From: Callaeas wilsoni
Lineage: Eukaryota > Chordata > Aves > Passeriformes > Callaeidae
Assembly: GCA_013398955.1 (NCBI GenBank)
Contig: VWPU01008520.1
Coordinates: 124,001 to 188,000, forward strand
DNA: 64,000 nucleotides
Reading direction: 5' to 3'
Shown here: one piece after another, positions 53,148-64,000 of the stretch
Layout of the letters: each line of letters starts with the position of its first letter
Position numbering within the stretch: the stretch's first letter is position 1
Position numbers and translations under genes: made by a program
The notes under the pieces: generated by a model
Databases searched by the model: none
What the model was told of the DNA's origin: nothing
Seen by the model: the letters and a program-made list of their open reading frames with translations, nothing else

Positions 53148-53317
53148 CCATTGTGCCACCCAGAGCCACGCCCAGAACTTCTGCTGAATATTTCAGTGCT
53201 TCTACTGCTGCTTGCTCCTAAAGCTTTGACACCTCAATCCTGCCAGGGCTATTCCCAGATCCAGAAGTGTTCTGAGTAGACAGCCCTGCCATCCCTCCTA
53301 CAAGGCACACAACTGAG
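53148..53317 (-). pseudogene. NNT-like exon with TAG and damaged donor
   Basis: After TATTTCAG the frame reads VVCLVGGMAGLSTQNTSGSG and further to KL, then TAG at 53218-53220, then LKYSAEVLGVALGGTMG. NNT has CCVGALAGLSTQGTARLG and ALGGTIG at these places. A few residues are deleted before GVALGG. The donor expected after ATGG reads GC instead of GT, so splicing would probably also fail. Confidence 0.92.
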
Positions 53318-56300
53318 CTGAAATACGTTAGGTGAGAAAAAACAAAACACAAAAATCAAAGAAAAAAATCAACCATGTAGTATTGATGTACTTCAAACTA
53401 TTTTATAATTGCCAGGAGGACTGAGAACAAATAGTTTCTCTTTAAAGATGAAAGATTTCTTCGTTTGTTATTGCGAGTGAATATCCGTTTTTGATTATTG
53501 GACTTCTGCACACTCCTCTCAACATTTTCTGGTTTCTGTATTTTTTATGACATTAATTTAGAAGGCAACCATGAAACTAATTAACATCCCAGCAATTCAG
53601 CTCCAGGATCCATTGACATATATTTGAGTACATGTTTTCAATTATCATCAACACTGATGTATTGTTTTCTAATATTAGTTTAAAATGCCTCAATTACTGC
53701 CTTAGTCTTTATGGTTTTCAGGCTAATTTCTTAATATTCTGCCCTTACAGAAAAATACTTAGCACATTAGTTCAAGTTGACGAAAGATGAAAAAAATACC
53801 TTTGCTAGATTAGTCCTGCCTTGCACTGTGCACATTTTAAAACGTTTTGGCCATGATATTCTTCATGGGTAAAATTTTTGTATTTTATCAAGGTAAATAT
53901 GAAGTTCTAATTCTCTCACATTTTGATTTTAGATATTTTGATATAAAAAATGCTCTGAAATTCCTACATGACCTCATTTAGTAAACATGCAGTCATCCAT
54001 CTGATATTTGAAGAGCACATGGTGACAATTTTAAATAATAAACTGCCTTTTAACCTACATCACTGAATGAGTTGAAAGTATGATCCAAAACAATATAGTC
54101 AGAAAAATCTGTGATGCTCAAGTCATAACAGACAGATATAACCGTTCAACAACATTCTTGGAACATTTGCAAAGGCCAAAGACCATGTGTTGGCTGGTAT
54201 CTGCAAAAAATATTTATGGGCTTTTCAGGAGTCTAAGCCCAAAGGCTTCAAGCTGACAGAAGGGAAACTGTCACATAGGGATATGAACAACCCTGAGATG
54301 GAACAAGTTTATAGATGTTGGATCCGGAGGAAATCTGGGGCTAACCTGAATAGCTCTATGACAGTATTGCTGTGGGTTTTACTATGACCACTGCAAAGGA
54401 TGCAACACAAGAAGCAACACAATTTTCCCAGAACACGTCTCAAGTACTCATTTGTAAGAAAACTGAAAAAAGTTAGCTTCAGTGATTTTACACCTTATGT
54501 AGCCTTCTGACAAGTTCCAGGACATCCATTAGACTTTTTTCCCAGTGATGGTACTGTTTGAAAAACTTTAAAGAATTAACGAAATCCAACACCTCATTTC
54601 TTCCAGAGTAAGTGCTGTACAATTTTCTAGGATGCTGGAAGCCTTAAGGGCAGGTAGCAAACAGTTCAGGTCTAATTACTATAAGATTGTTGTCTTCCCA
54701 AAATAGTTCCTTTCTCTGTCGTTAGTAAAGATGAGCGTCAGTTATGTTCTACCTCTAATAAGAAATATCTCAATTTTAATAAGTTTTGAACAACACATGC
54801 ATCTGGATGTGGATTAAAAAATAGCGCAGAAACGCATCTGAGGATGGATTTAAAAATAGTAAATAAAGGTAAATATGGTCTCTCCTGATAAACTCTAAAC
54901 TAGCTAGAGATTGGTACCTCAGCAAATTAATTCAGTTCTTTGATGAATACTGCTGCTTTAACTGACTGAACATTACAGAACTGGAAATGCAGAGCTGTTT
55001 TCTCTTGAATGAAACATAGCAGAGTCAAAGGAATATGCTCAAATAAGGACAGTAGAAAACAAAAGGGCCATAAAATTTTTCCCTGGCCCTAGGGATAACA
55101 GATTCCATGATCTAATGAAGAAGGATGACAAATATTTGCCCATATAAGTGAATGGCTTTCTTAGAGGGCAGTTTTTCAAGAGGGCCTGATACTGCACATA
55201 CGCCTTGCTCCTCACTGCTTGTAGCACTAATATTTCACACCAGATCCAGCTCTTTACTTGCTCATATTACTCATCTTGCTAGCCAAGACCACCCTCCTAG
55301 CTTTGGGTTACTTAGCTATTGAACAAATTCTACCTTTGTTTTCCTTTGAGAGCTACAGAACTTCATGCTAGATTATGTTATCTAGCTTTTCCCAGACTTG
55401 TGTTTTGAAAACTACCCCATAATCCTTTTAATGTGTCAAAAGCCTTTCATATTCCAATAAACAGAACCCATCCTGCTGTTGTAAGATCTATCTATTCCAT
55501 AGGTTTCCCAGCTCTTTTTTTTCTATGGTTGCAGACTTTGCCTCTACCTGCAGTTTTGGGGAGTACTTTAGAGAAATGCTAGAATGAAGTTTCTTATCTT
55601 TAATTGCTGAAAATACTAAATTGTGATTTTTTTCACCACAAATTACGACTCAGAAACCAGCTAGATAGCTTATAAAATCTGCTACATCTGCTCAAATAAC
55701 AGACATAACTGTGGAGTGCTAATCAGCATGACAAACCCATCCCCAGATGTAAGATTTAACCTAATAGCTTCATCAGCTGATGAAACACTCTCCTTTTTTG
55801 GAAGATACATTCCTTTTTGGACTAATCAGGCAGAAAGGAGCTAGTCCTATGCAGAGGAAAAAACAAAGGATACAAACAGATGTACCTGAGGTTGCATCAG
55901 AATTTCTCATCACTTCTTCTCACTATTCCGTTAATTCTGTTAAACTTTTGCTTCTTTTGTCATCTTATCACTCACAAAATTGTGTATATTTACTGTAGAG
56001 ACAATGGGTATAAACATGAAGTTGATGCTTATGTTTGCATTCCTATAGGATGATTATACAGTCCTTTGGTTGCCAGTAAAATCTTCGTGCATGAATATGC
56101 ATCATGAATTTAAAGTAAATATGAAAAAGATAACATTTAGTGCCAGAAGTAAAAGTTTTGAGGCAGGAACTTACATTGTAATCTCATTTGTAATTCACTT
56201 TGGAGAAGTCATTAACTTGTTTTGATTTCCTGTGGGTCCCTTTTAATGAAATTGAACTCAAATCTGTCGTAGTGAAGCCTATGAGGGAAGAAGGCAGCAG

Positions 56301-56332
56301 AAAATACACTTGGGAATAATAAATACAATTAC

Positions 56333-56475
56333 TGGTATGAGAGGCAAATGAAGGCCAGGTGTGACTCCCTGGGTAGTGTGATAACCACTATTCCAAGCAA
56401 GAATAAATCTGGTCACTATTTGATTAAAAAAAGCATTGGGAGAAACAAGCATCAGTCCTAAAATACCTGCCAAAC
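56333..56475 (-). pseudogene. NNT-like exon, first membrane helices
   Basis: 143 bp from TTCTTTATAG to GTAATT. It reads LAGILGLMLVSPNAFFNQIV and then GYHTTQGVTPGLHLPLIP, aligned without gaps to NNT [20 protein letters not shown] and GYHTVWGVTPALHSPLMS. No stop, but several otherwise conserved helix residues are changed, as expected without selection. Confidence 0.92.
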
Positions 56476-59400
56476 CTATAAAGAAAAAAACTATGCACTC
56501 AGAAGAGTAAAAAAGCACTTTTCTTTATTAATCATAAAATAAAAACAGGCGTAGAACCCAAACCTTTCTTCCACAGAAGTTGTCACAGACACCCGTGACA
56601 GCAGAAGGCATTTCCTCCTCTTGCTTTTGCATGCATAACTTGTATACATTGTTTTTGCCAGAAAACTAATTTTGGAATAATAGGCTGTTGGCCAATGTGA
56701 GAACAAAGTGTGTACCCCAGGATTCAGCAGATGCACATGGGACTGCCAAACTAAATTTATGAAATAAAAAATATTCCACTTGGGCAAATATGGAGAAATG
56801 GTTCACCGAAAAAACTCCAAAATCAAATATATCATAAATTCCTCAGTGGCTTTTCACAACCTTTACTGCATTAGTAGAAATACAGACCACAGTGTAGCAT
56901 CTGAACATTGTTAAAAGATGCAGACCACACAAAGAGTTCAACAATACTTCCTTGGGAGAAAATATTATTGCTTCCAGTACTAGTCTCTTTGACCATATGT
57001 GTTAGTGGTTTAAGGAAATGTTTTTCCCTCTTTAGGAAAAGACTAGATCATTTCATTAATCCAAGATAATAGGATATTCTACTCGGAGACATATTTTGTC
57101 ATCACTCGCGCAAGGTTTTGTTAAATATACCCAAGTAAGCTCTGAGCAAATCAATGTACAGAATGAACTTCTCTGATCAAGACAAAGCCCAAAATAGCAA
57201 GATATTCCGATCGCACTCTTAGAAATGACAGTTTAATTTTCAGTTGTACTGTCATCTAAGAAAGATTTTAACAAAAACTTTAAAACTTATATATAAAATT
57301 GCCCACTGTTAATCAAGGAGAATAGATCTTCAAACAAGGCTGATACTTTGCACAAAACATGGTAAGTCCATGGCCCTGGGAGAAGACGGTATGGGAGGAC
57401 TTTCAGCTGCTGTACAAAGTTTGGTTAAGGAATGAGTGGAACAGACTTCCTTCTCTGCTTTCCTCCTTTAACATCAACTTTCCAAACTGCCAGAATTTGC
57501 TTTCCTTGAACTAATAGATATTTTTACTGTTACTCATTCAACTGGAACAGGAGTCTTGAAGGTAGGGAACCCTTGAGAAGCTGTGCTATACGTATCCTTT
57601 TCTATTATCATTTGCATTACTCTTTCATTCCATCATTATTTTTAATGTAAAGCGCATAACAATCTTGTTTATGAGAAAAATACTCTTGAACATAATCAAA
57701 ACCTTGCTATATGATTCATTTTCCATTCCATACATATATTTCAACACAGATAATGACATCTGGAGTTATGCAGTATACACAGGCCCTGATCCAAAAGCTT
57801 TTGAGCACAGCCTATGTTCGTTTCACTTGGCCCTGGATTGGGTCCCTAACCTATACTATACTGGCTCTTTATTTCATACATAATTAATATCAGAGGAAAT
57901 TTATTGGTAACAAAAGGCATAAGGTAATTCACCAAGGACTCTGAAAAGCGAATTTTTAGCTTTTAATTTAATTGGAAAGCAACAGGACATGTTAGCAAAC
58001 CTGACTTACCACTGTCTGTGGCTTTTCAATGTTAGTCCACACTACGTTTCAGGAGCTTACTTTATTTTTGCATAATTATTCCTAGCATGGCTCATCATTA
58101 AAATGCCAACTGGTAACAAGAACTGTAGATAAATTCCCTTGTACCTCTTACATAAATTCCAGTTGTGGTCATAATTTTCCTAGATTGTAAGGATATGACT
58201 CTTCCTGATCTTGTCCTAATCTTTTTTTTTAATAGAAAAGGGTGCTGCCCCTGGGAAAGGTTATTGAAATAATGCTTTACACCTTCCTGTTGCAGAAAAA
58301 AACCAATCATTATGATGGATTCCTACTGTATCTTACCTTTCTTTATATTATGGGCTGACTGTTTGAGCAAAGTTATGTCATGATGACTTGTTTGTCCTTC
58401 TGAAATTAGTGGGATTACTCACATGAGTAAACAGAATGGGATTTGGCCTTTACCTTATACTAATTACTATAACCCTTGATCTGCAAAAATAGCACCAACC
58501 ACAGAATGCAGTCAGTTGTAAAAAACAATTTTGTGTTCCTACTAAACCAATTTTGGCCTGATATATTTCAGATGTAATACACTTACCACTGAAAGGGGAA
58601 GAACAACAATCAAACAAAAAAAATCAAGAAAAACACAAAGCAAACACAAAAGAAAGCACAGAAAACAAACAAACAAACATTTAAAAAGATAACCTACCTA
58701 AATCCTAGACTGTGTTCCTTAAAAGCTTAACATGAATATACTTCTCTTTACAAACACTTCCTTAGCTGAAAAGTAATACCAATCTGCCAATATGTAAATG
58801 CTTTGCATGACTGTACTTTGGTTTAATGCTACCTGCAGGCAAATATGGATTCCTGTCAATCTTCAATTCACCATGACTACAGAAATTAATTTTACTTCTT
58901 AACTACATCCAAAATAAACTCGACTGAAAAAGAATCTGTTTATGTCAAGAAACATCTTGCATAAAGAAAATTGCAGTCAGCACACAAGTAATATAAGTTT
59001 TCACAGATTGTAAGGCTGTCTCCTAATTTAACTGTGTATTTACTCCCTTTTCTCCTCTTCCAGGGGCTGAAGGAGATAGGAAGGCAGGAGGACTGCTGCT
59101 ATTATAATGGAGACTACACAGGGTATAGCTTAATGATGTCATACCAGGGTTGAAATATGTTTGATATTCTCAGGCTAAACCTCTGGTTATTTCAACAGAA
59201 AACCACTGTGTCTTTAGCAATGCTCCACCTCTCTTGACCTTGGGGCAAAGATGTAGTAAGTGTCACCAGACCATCTGGCCTTTGAGGTACTTGCACTACT
59301 TGAAGTCCTTTGGTGTATCAGAGCTCACCTATTCCTGCTTATTGGCTCCTTTGTTCAATACACGCTCATTTGAGTCCATAAACTCTAGCACTTGAAGTTC

Positions 59401-59696
59401 TGTTCTGCTAAAGTAGAGCTCTGTGGCTCAGGAGATGGGCTGCTTCTCAAAACACATCCTTTAAAAACACGAGTTTAAAGGACAGCAGTAATTTTAGAGT
59501 ATCGACATTTTTATAAGTGTTTTTGCCCCATATTTTACTGCTTGAAACAAGCAAGAAATTCTCTTCCCAATATTATCATGTAGACATTGAAAGATAACAT
59601 CTCCTCAGAATGACTAAATTCCCTAACAAAATCACTGCTTTCAGACAACACATTTTATATGTTTTTTATCAAAAATGTTTTAGTGTTGAAACTCAC

Positions 59697-59887
59697 CTTT
59701 ATTACCCAAATTCCTCTAATGACATGATCAATAGCCCTGTAATCTAAATCGTCCTTTTGTTCAAAGTGAAAATATTCTTTCTCAGGAGAAACAGCTTTAA
59801 TAATTTCAAGATGTTGCTGGAAAAAAGGCTACTGGCTTGAGTAGCCATTCTACTTGGCAAGTCCTTGTAACCAGTGTTCACCACACC
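59697..59887 (-). pseudogene. NNT-like exon, end of NAD-binding domain I, frameshifted
   Basis: 191 bp from TTTCTCATCAG to AAAG|GTGAGT. It reads [29 protein letters not shown], then in the next frame [20 protein letters not shown] and HVIRGIWVIK. NNT has [20 protein letters not shown] and [20 protein letters not shown]. One base is missing near 59793-59797. Splice sites are perfect. Confidence 0.95.
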
Positions 59888-61897
59888 CTGATGAGAAAGC
59901 AAAATAAATAGTTGTCAAAGCTTTCATGTGTTGGAAACTTTTCACATGTTCTTCACAGATCTGATGCCTGCTTTATACATGCTAGTAAATCAAATTTGCA
60001 TATTACTACAGACATGAGTTACTAAAGCTTTCTTTTACAAGTTGAGGTTTCTGTGTAAAACTAATAGCTTACTCTGATGCATGACCAAAGAAATTCAGCA
60101 ATTTTGTCAGGAAGCCAGAGATTAAATGAGCTGGGAGGCCAGTCAGGGAACTGGTTACAAAACCATATGGTGCTTATTTTTGAAAATAAGAAATCAAGTA
60201 CTTCTTCAAATGCAAAAACACCTCATGATTGTCTGATAACAATCACATTGCACAATGTGTTTCACAGATTAATTGCACTCCAGACAATCCCAAGGAAGAA
60301 GACAGTGATACCTTCAAAACTTAAATTCCTTGCAAGTACATCTGGATTAATACCACATCTCTATCATCCCTTAGTATTATTATGAAAGCAGAACACCAAA
60401 AAAACCCAAACAAATCGTAATGCCATGCTCTGAAAACAATTTCCATTGAATTCTGACCTTGAACACTGTACCCTAAATTTTTGTTTCTTTCTTTCATTGC
60501 ACCATTCCAGAATAGCCATCTGGACATTAAACTCGCCAGTTTATCTCATATGAAGTCACACATGTTGGCTTCCTTACACATCCTGGAGTAAATCACAACA
60601 TAATAATGAAGTATGGCAGCCCCAGAAGTCATCAATACAAGGTAAAATTGAAATGCTGTAGCTGGACACTTCACCTGGCTCTCCAGAACAGGCCATTGCA
60701 GTGATCTGCTACCTGGGGACAGCGGCAGCAAGCGTTCTGCTTCACAGCCCACTGCCCAGGTTGGTTCCTGCTGAGACCTATCCTTCTGGGGTAAATTCAT
60801 AAATACTGAAATGACAGCATCTTAAACTGCTTCAACTAATGGATCTTTACAAACATATAATTGCACCTTTATATCATCTTGCCGTTATACACTGCACAAC
60901 TTTTCCATGTCCCACTGGAACTTAGTCCTCATCTAAAAATTATATTAATTTTAATGGTAATCCCATAAAATCTACCATTCATATTAAAAACTGTTCTATA
61001 CCACTACTTTAAAATTGTGAAATTAGGCAAATCTCTGAACTGGTTTTTCTTTTTCTATATCTGGAATTGAACACTCAACATTCTTGTTAATGAAGGAAAT
61101 AGTTTAAAAGCAGTTATGGATATCATTGTTTAAAAGGATGTTACCACGCTTATAAAAGTCACAGTGCATAAAACATTCAAAGACAGAATTATCTCTGAAA
61201 AATACTCCAATTTGTGGTTTCATTACTTATGAAAGACTTTGCTTTATTACCCCACAACACTTTCGTAAGAACTCCGTGACAGACTTGCAGTGACTTCAAG
61301 GAAAGACAATCTTTATTAATATAACGTTGATTACTTTTTCATTTGTTAGAACAACAGTGATGTTATTTGTGTTTTCCCTGCACATCAGTTATTTCTAAAT
61401 GCTCATGTATAATCTACACCTGAAAAATGTCAAATTCTGCAGGATGAGTCATTTCTACTTTACTCCCAGTCTCAGCTCCATATAATTACTGACCATTCTT
61501 TCATTGACTCTATCATACTCCTAGTGATTAGAATTGAAGATTTCTTCCCCAATTTCACATTTAAGAAAGCGAACCAAACAAGCTGAATAACTCTTACTAG
61601 AAATGGCACCTCTTACTAGAGAGGGTAAATAGGAAGGTATGTCATGCATATAGGTGCTTTCAAAAGTAAATAAAATGTATTAATTACTTTGAGTCTGAAT
61701 TGAAAATTACTAGGAAATCACCAGCAAAGAGAAGCAAATACTCTAAATCACTGATTAAAAACAGCTAAAACGTAATCATGAAGCCATTACTCACTAATAA
61801 TTTTAGTAAATACCTAGATACGTGCATATTTCACTAAGTATTTTATGCTAATAGGGACATATGTTTGAGCTCTCCAATGTTATAAGCAGAATCTTAC

Positions 61898-61984
61898 CTG
61901 GAATAAGACCTGAACCAATACAAGTACCACTTTTATACACTGTTTGGCAAACCATACGAGGTACATGAGGGCCTAATCTGTTCA
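61898..61984 (-). pseudogene. NNT-like exon fragment, domain I, frameshifted
   Basis: The minus strand reads WFAKQCIKVVLVLVQVL in one frame and LIPG at the donor CCAG|GTAAGA in another, matching NNT [20 protein letters not shown]. One base appears to be lost between 61900 and 61935. The upstream part of the exon is unrecognisable, so its right border is a guess. Confidence 0.7.
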
Positions 61985-62341
61985 TGTGTGAGCATTGCCT
62001 GTGCCATCCAATTCCAGCTGGCTCCAAAACCCATATAAACAGCCCCTCACACTCCAAAATCTGCTAGCCCAGCACAGAGCATCCCTGCTAACACGTGAGC
62101 TCCTTAGGCAGGAGATGGAAAGAGATACAGACACACGTGGAGTGCTGAGGAGACAGGCAGCTGGTGAGACACTCCTGGACGCAGGCACTGCTTCCAAAGG
62201 GAAGCTCTTACTCCAAAGGGAGTTCTGTATCCCAGGAACTGTAGCCCAGGGGTGACCCACACTGGGGTAGGGACAGCCATGAGGGGTGAGGGTCAAACAG
62301 TTGCACACAACCCTACATTCAAAGGGATTGGGATGGACTGG

Positions 62342-62948
62342 TGTCCTGGGTTGCAGTGTAGTCTATTACCATCTTCAGGAGCTGTTAAAACTCGGTGGGG
62401 CTGTGTCCCCTGCGTCCGCTCTCTGGACTATCTTCTGTTAATAGGCCAGCTGTCACAACCGGGTGGGGCAGCGTTCCTTATCTCTCCCCTCCCCCATCCT
62501 CCCTCTAGGGGGGATATCTCCTGTTAATGGGCCATCTAGTCTCACCACATGACTGATAAAATTACATCCTCCCATTGTGAGATGCTCTGCCCAGAGGGAG
62601 GAACCAAGCATCCCATCCTGGATATAAGCTAAGACTTCGAACACCAGAAGCAGCCCTTACCTACTGGATTCCCAGAGGACAAGAGCTACCACTGGACCTT
62701 CAGGTGTAGACCAGACCTTTTCTACAGGATCACTGCGTCAACAGGACCATCTGCAGCAGAACTCTGGAGGACTGCAGCCACCATTTTATCGGACTGCTAC
62801 CAACACCCTGACTGACGGGGTGTCAGGTTGTATCCTGACTCTCTCAGTGGTTTCTTTTTTTGTACTATTGCATTTATTTTAGTTTTTTCCTATTAAATTG
62901 TACTTCTGACTTGGAGTTTCTCACTGGTTTTGCTTTCAAACCAGCACA
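62342..62948 (+). mobile_element. Solo LTR with 5-bp target duplication
   Basis: A 607-bp block starts TGTCCTGGGTTGC and ends AAACCAGCACA, flanked on both sides by ACTGG (62337-62341 and 62949-62953). This proves its exact borders. It has a TATA-like GGATATAAG near 62621 and ATTAAA at 62892-62897. Five-base duplications and the TGTCCTGG start fit ERVL-type or similar avian LTRs. No internal retroviral part is present. It inserted in an intron of the NNT-like pseudogene. Confidence 0.9.
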
Positions 62949-63281
62949 ACTGGGTATAATATGCACGGGAAACTGAGGAAAGTTGAGTCTAGGAAGGAAG
63001 AAAATGATGTTTGTCTTAAGTTGGACCTGGGAAGTAAGGAGGCAGCATATTTTCAATTATGTTCTCTTTTACTAAATATCCAAATCAATAATTTGAAGTC
63101 TGTGTTAATTAGCAATGAATTAACTAAAACTTTTGGTAGTCCCATGACAGAAAGAAACCTTCTGGATTGTTTTTGAAGGACAAGGTTTTGTTTCACTGCA
63201 AAGCAAAGCAGAACTTTGCCCAGAATGTTTTATAAAGTGTTAACAGTATTCTAGATTCTAAGCCATATTTTCTTACTCCAC

Positions 63282-63370
63282 CTGGTATCAAATCCCCTGA
63301 CAGCAATTCCCATTGCTTTGGCAGCTACTGCAGCAGTCAGCCCAGCAACGCCACCACCAATTATCAGCAT
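63282..63370 (-). pseudogene. NNT-like exon, NAD-binding GxGxxG motif
   Basis: The frame reads MLIIGGGVAGLTAAVAAKAM, then GIAVRGFDT, ending ACCAG|GTGGAG. This is the Rossmann dinucleotide motif of NNT ([26 protein letters not shown]). No stop or frameshift. The expected acceptor AG is not seen; the pyrimidine tract GATCTCTCT is followed by AC, so the acceptor may be mutated. Confidence 0.93.
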
Positions 63371-64000
63371 GTAGAGAGATCAAACAGAGAGTAAAGTGCA
63401 TTCTATGTTCACTTATTCCATCACATGCTGTGTCTGCAATATGCCTTATCTTCAAAAGCACTTGAACTTTAAAGAGCATCAGAGGCTAAAAATTGTTAAG
63501 TACTTCAGAGAAACAAAAAAAAAAATCTTAGCAATACAGCAATTGTTAAACAGCTGGTTTGGTCTATAAGAGCAGGTGGTCATCTGTACAGAAGGTACCA
63601 GATGTAGAAAATAAGAGAAAAATGTTAGAAAAACTAAGTTTAACAAGACATGACAAGAGGCACTTTTTCTGTTCCACAGGACACAGACCTTAATTCAAAC
63701 TTTGATAGCAAAGGATACTGACATTATTTGTCCAGTTATGCAAATGCTTTCTTTTACTGTAGCTCTTCCCAGCTGTGAATTCTCACAGGTATGCTGCAAT
63801 GGGTATCACAGGGCAGGGCTGTTTCGGAATGAAGAAATAGACTGGCATAGGGTCCTTTAAAAAACAATGAACATCCTTCTGAAGGAGGATGTGACAATGC
63901 ATTTTTTACACTGAAAATAATTGATCAAGCATTTGCCAAAAATAAATGAAAAATGCAATGCTGAATTTAGATGTACATAATATCTTCACTACAAATTTCA
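63371..64000. other. Noncoding right edge
   Basis: Inferred intron of the NNT-like pseudogene; earlier NNT exons would lie to the right, outside the window. Nothing else recognised. Confidence 0.4.

Larger units (their letters stand above)
45198..63370 (-). pseudogene. Decayed intron-containing NNT-type transhydrogenase gene (overall span)
   Basis: Nine separate blocks on the minus strand match mitochondrial NAD(P) transhydrogenase in the order of the protein, from the NAD-binding GGGVAG word (right) to the NADP-binding GANDTVN word (left). The N-terminal exons would lie beyond the right edge. Several blocks have correct GT/AG borders and phases that join to one another, so this was a normal spliced gene, not an mRNA retrocopy. 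At least three stops, about five frameshifts and one lost donor show it no longer makes NNT. Intact NNT is a proton-pumping inner-membrane enzyme that makes NADPH from NADH. Blocks corresponding to several exons (for example that with YGLCAAKAQYP, and the last) were not found by eye. Confidence 0.9.

Overview
The window looks like AT-rich nuclear DNA from a bird. Coding sequence is split into short exons with GT/AG borders. There is a CR1 LINE remnant in the typical avian form, two solo-LTR-like elements of avian (probably passerine) style, and one sharp CpG island. I assign the species no more finely than that.

Layout, left to right. Positions 1-12394 are intron-like and AT-rich. The last two coding exons of FGF7 (+ strand) lie at 12395-12498 and 12877-13071; its signal-peptide exon is off the left edge. 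On the opposite strand, surrounding FGF7, are exons of FAM227B at 20544-20684, 22101-22227, 22647-22736 and perhaps 26748-26811. One of these carries an in-frame stop, so FAM227B may be broken here. A CpG island at about 30000-30760 sits where mammals have the shared FAM227B/DTWD1 promoter. DTWD1 (+ strand) follows with four coding exons between 32525 and 39545. They join in phase to about 307 codons, a complete tRNA acp3U-forming enzyme.

The most interesting part is 45198-63370 on the minus strand. It holds at least nine separate exon-sized blocks that match, in correct order, mitochondrial NAD(P) transhydrogenase (NNT). Several keep correct splice sites and codon phase. The set has at least three in-frame stops, about five apparent frameshifts and a damaged donor. 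It is therefore a decayed, intron-containing NNT-type gene, not a processed retrocopy. From general knowledge, FGF10 (sister of FGF7) has NNT as a convergent neighbour in human. The same convergent FGF/NNT arrangement here suggests the dying copy may be the lost vertebrate whole-genome-duplication partner of NNT.

Other items are a perfect 41-bp inverted repeat with a 9-nt loop (49971-50061), a 607-bp solo LTR with a 5-bp target duplication (62342-62948), a second LTR inside the last DTWD1 intron, a (CCAACA)n hexamer repeat in the CpG island, and two short tandem duplications. Functionally, FGF7 is a secreted epithelial growth factor, DTWD1 a tRNA modification enzyme and FAM227B a poorly understood protein. 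They are linked by old synteny, not by pathway.
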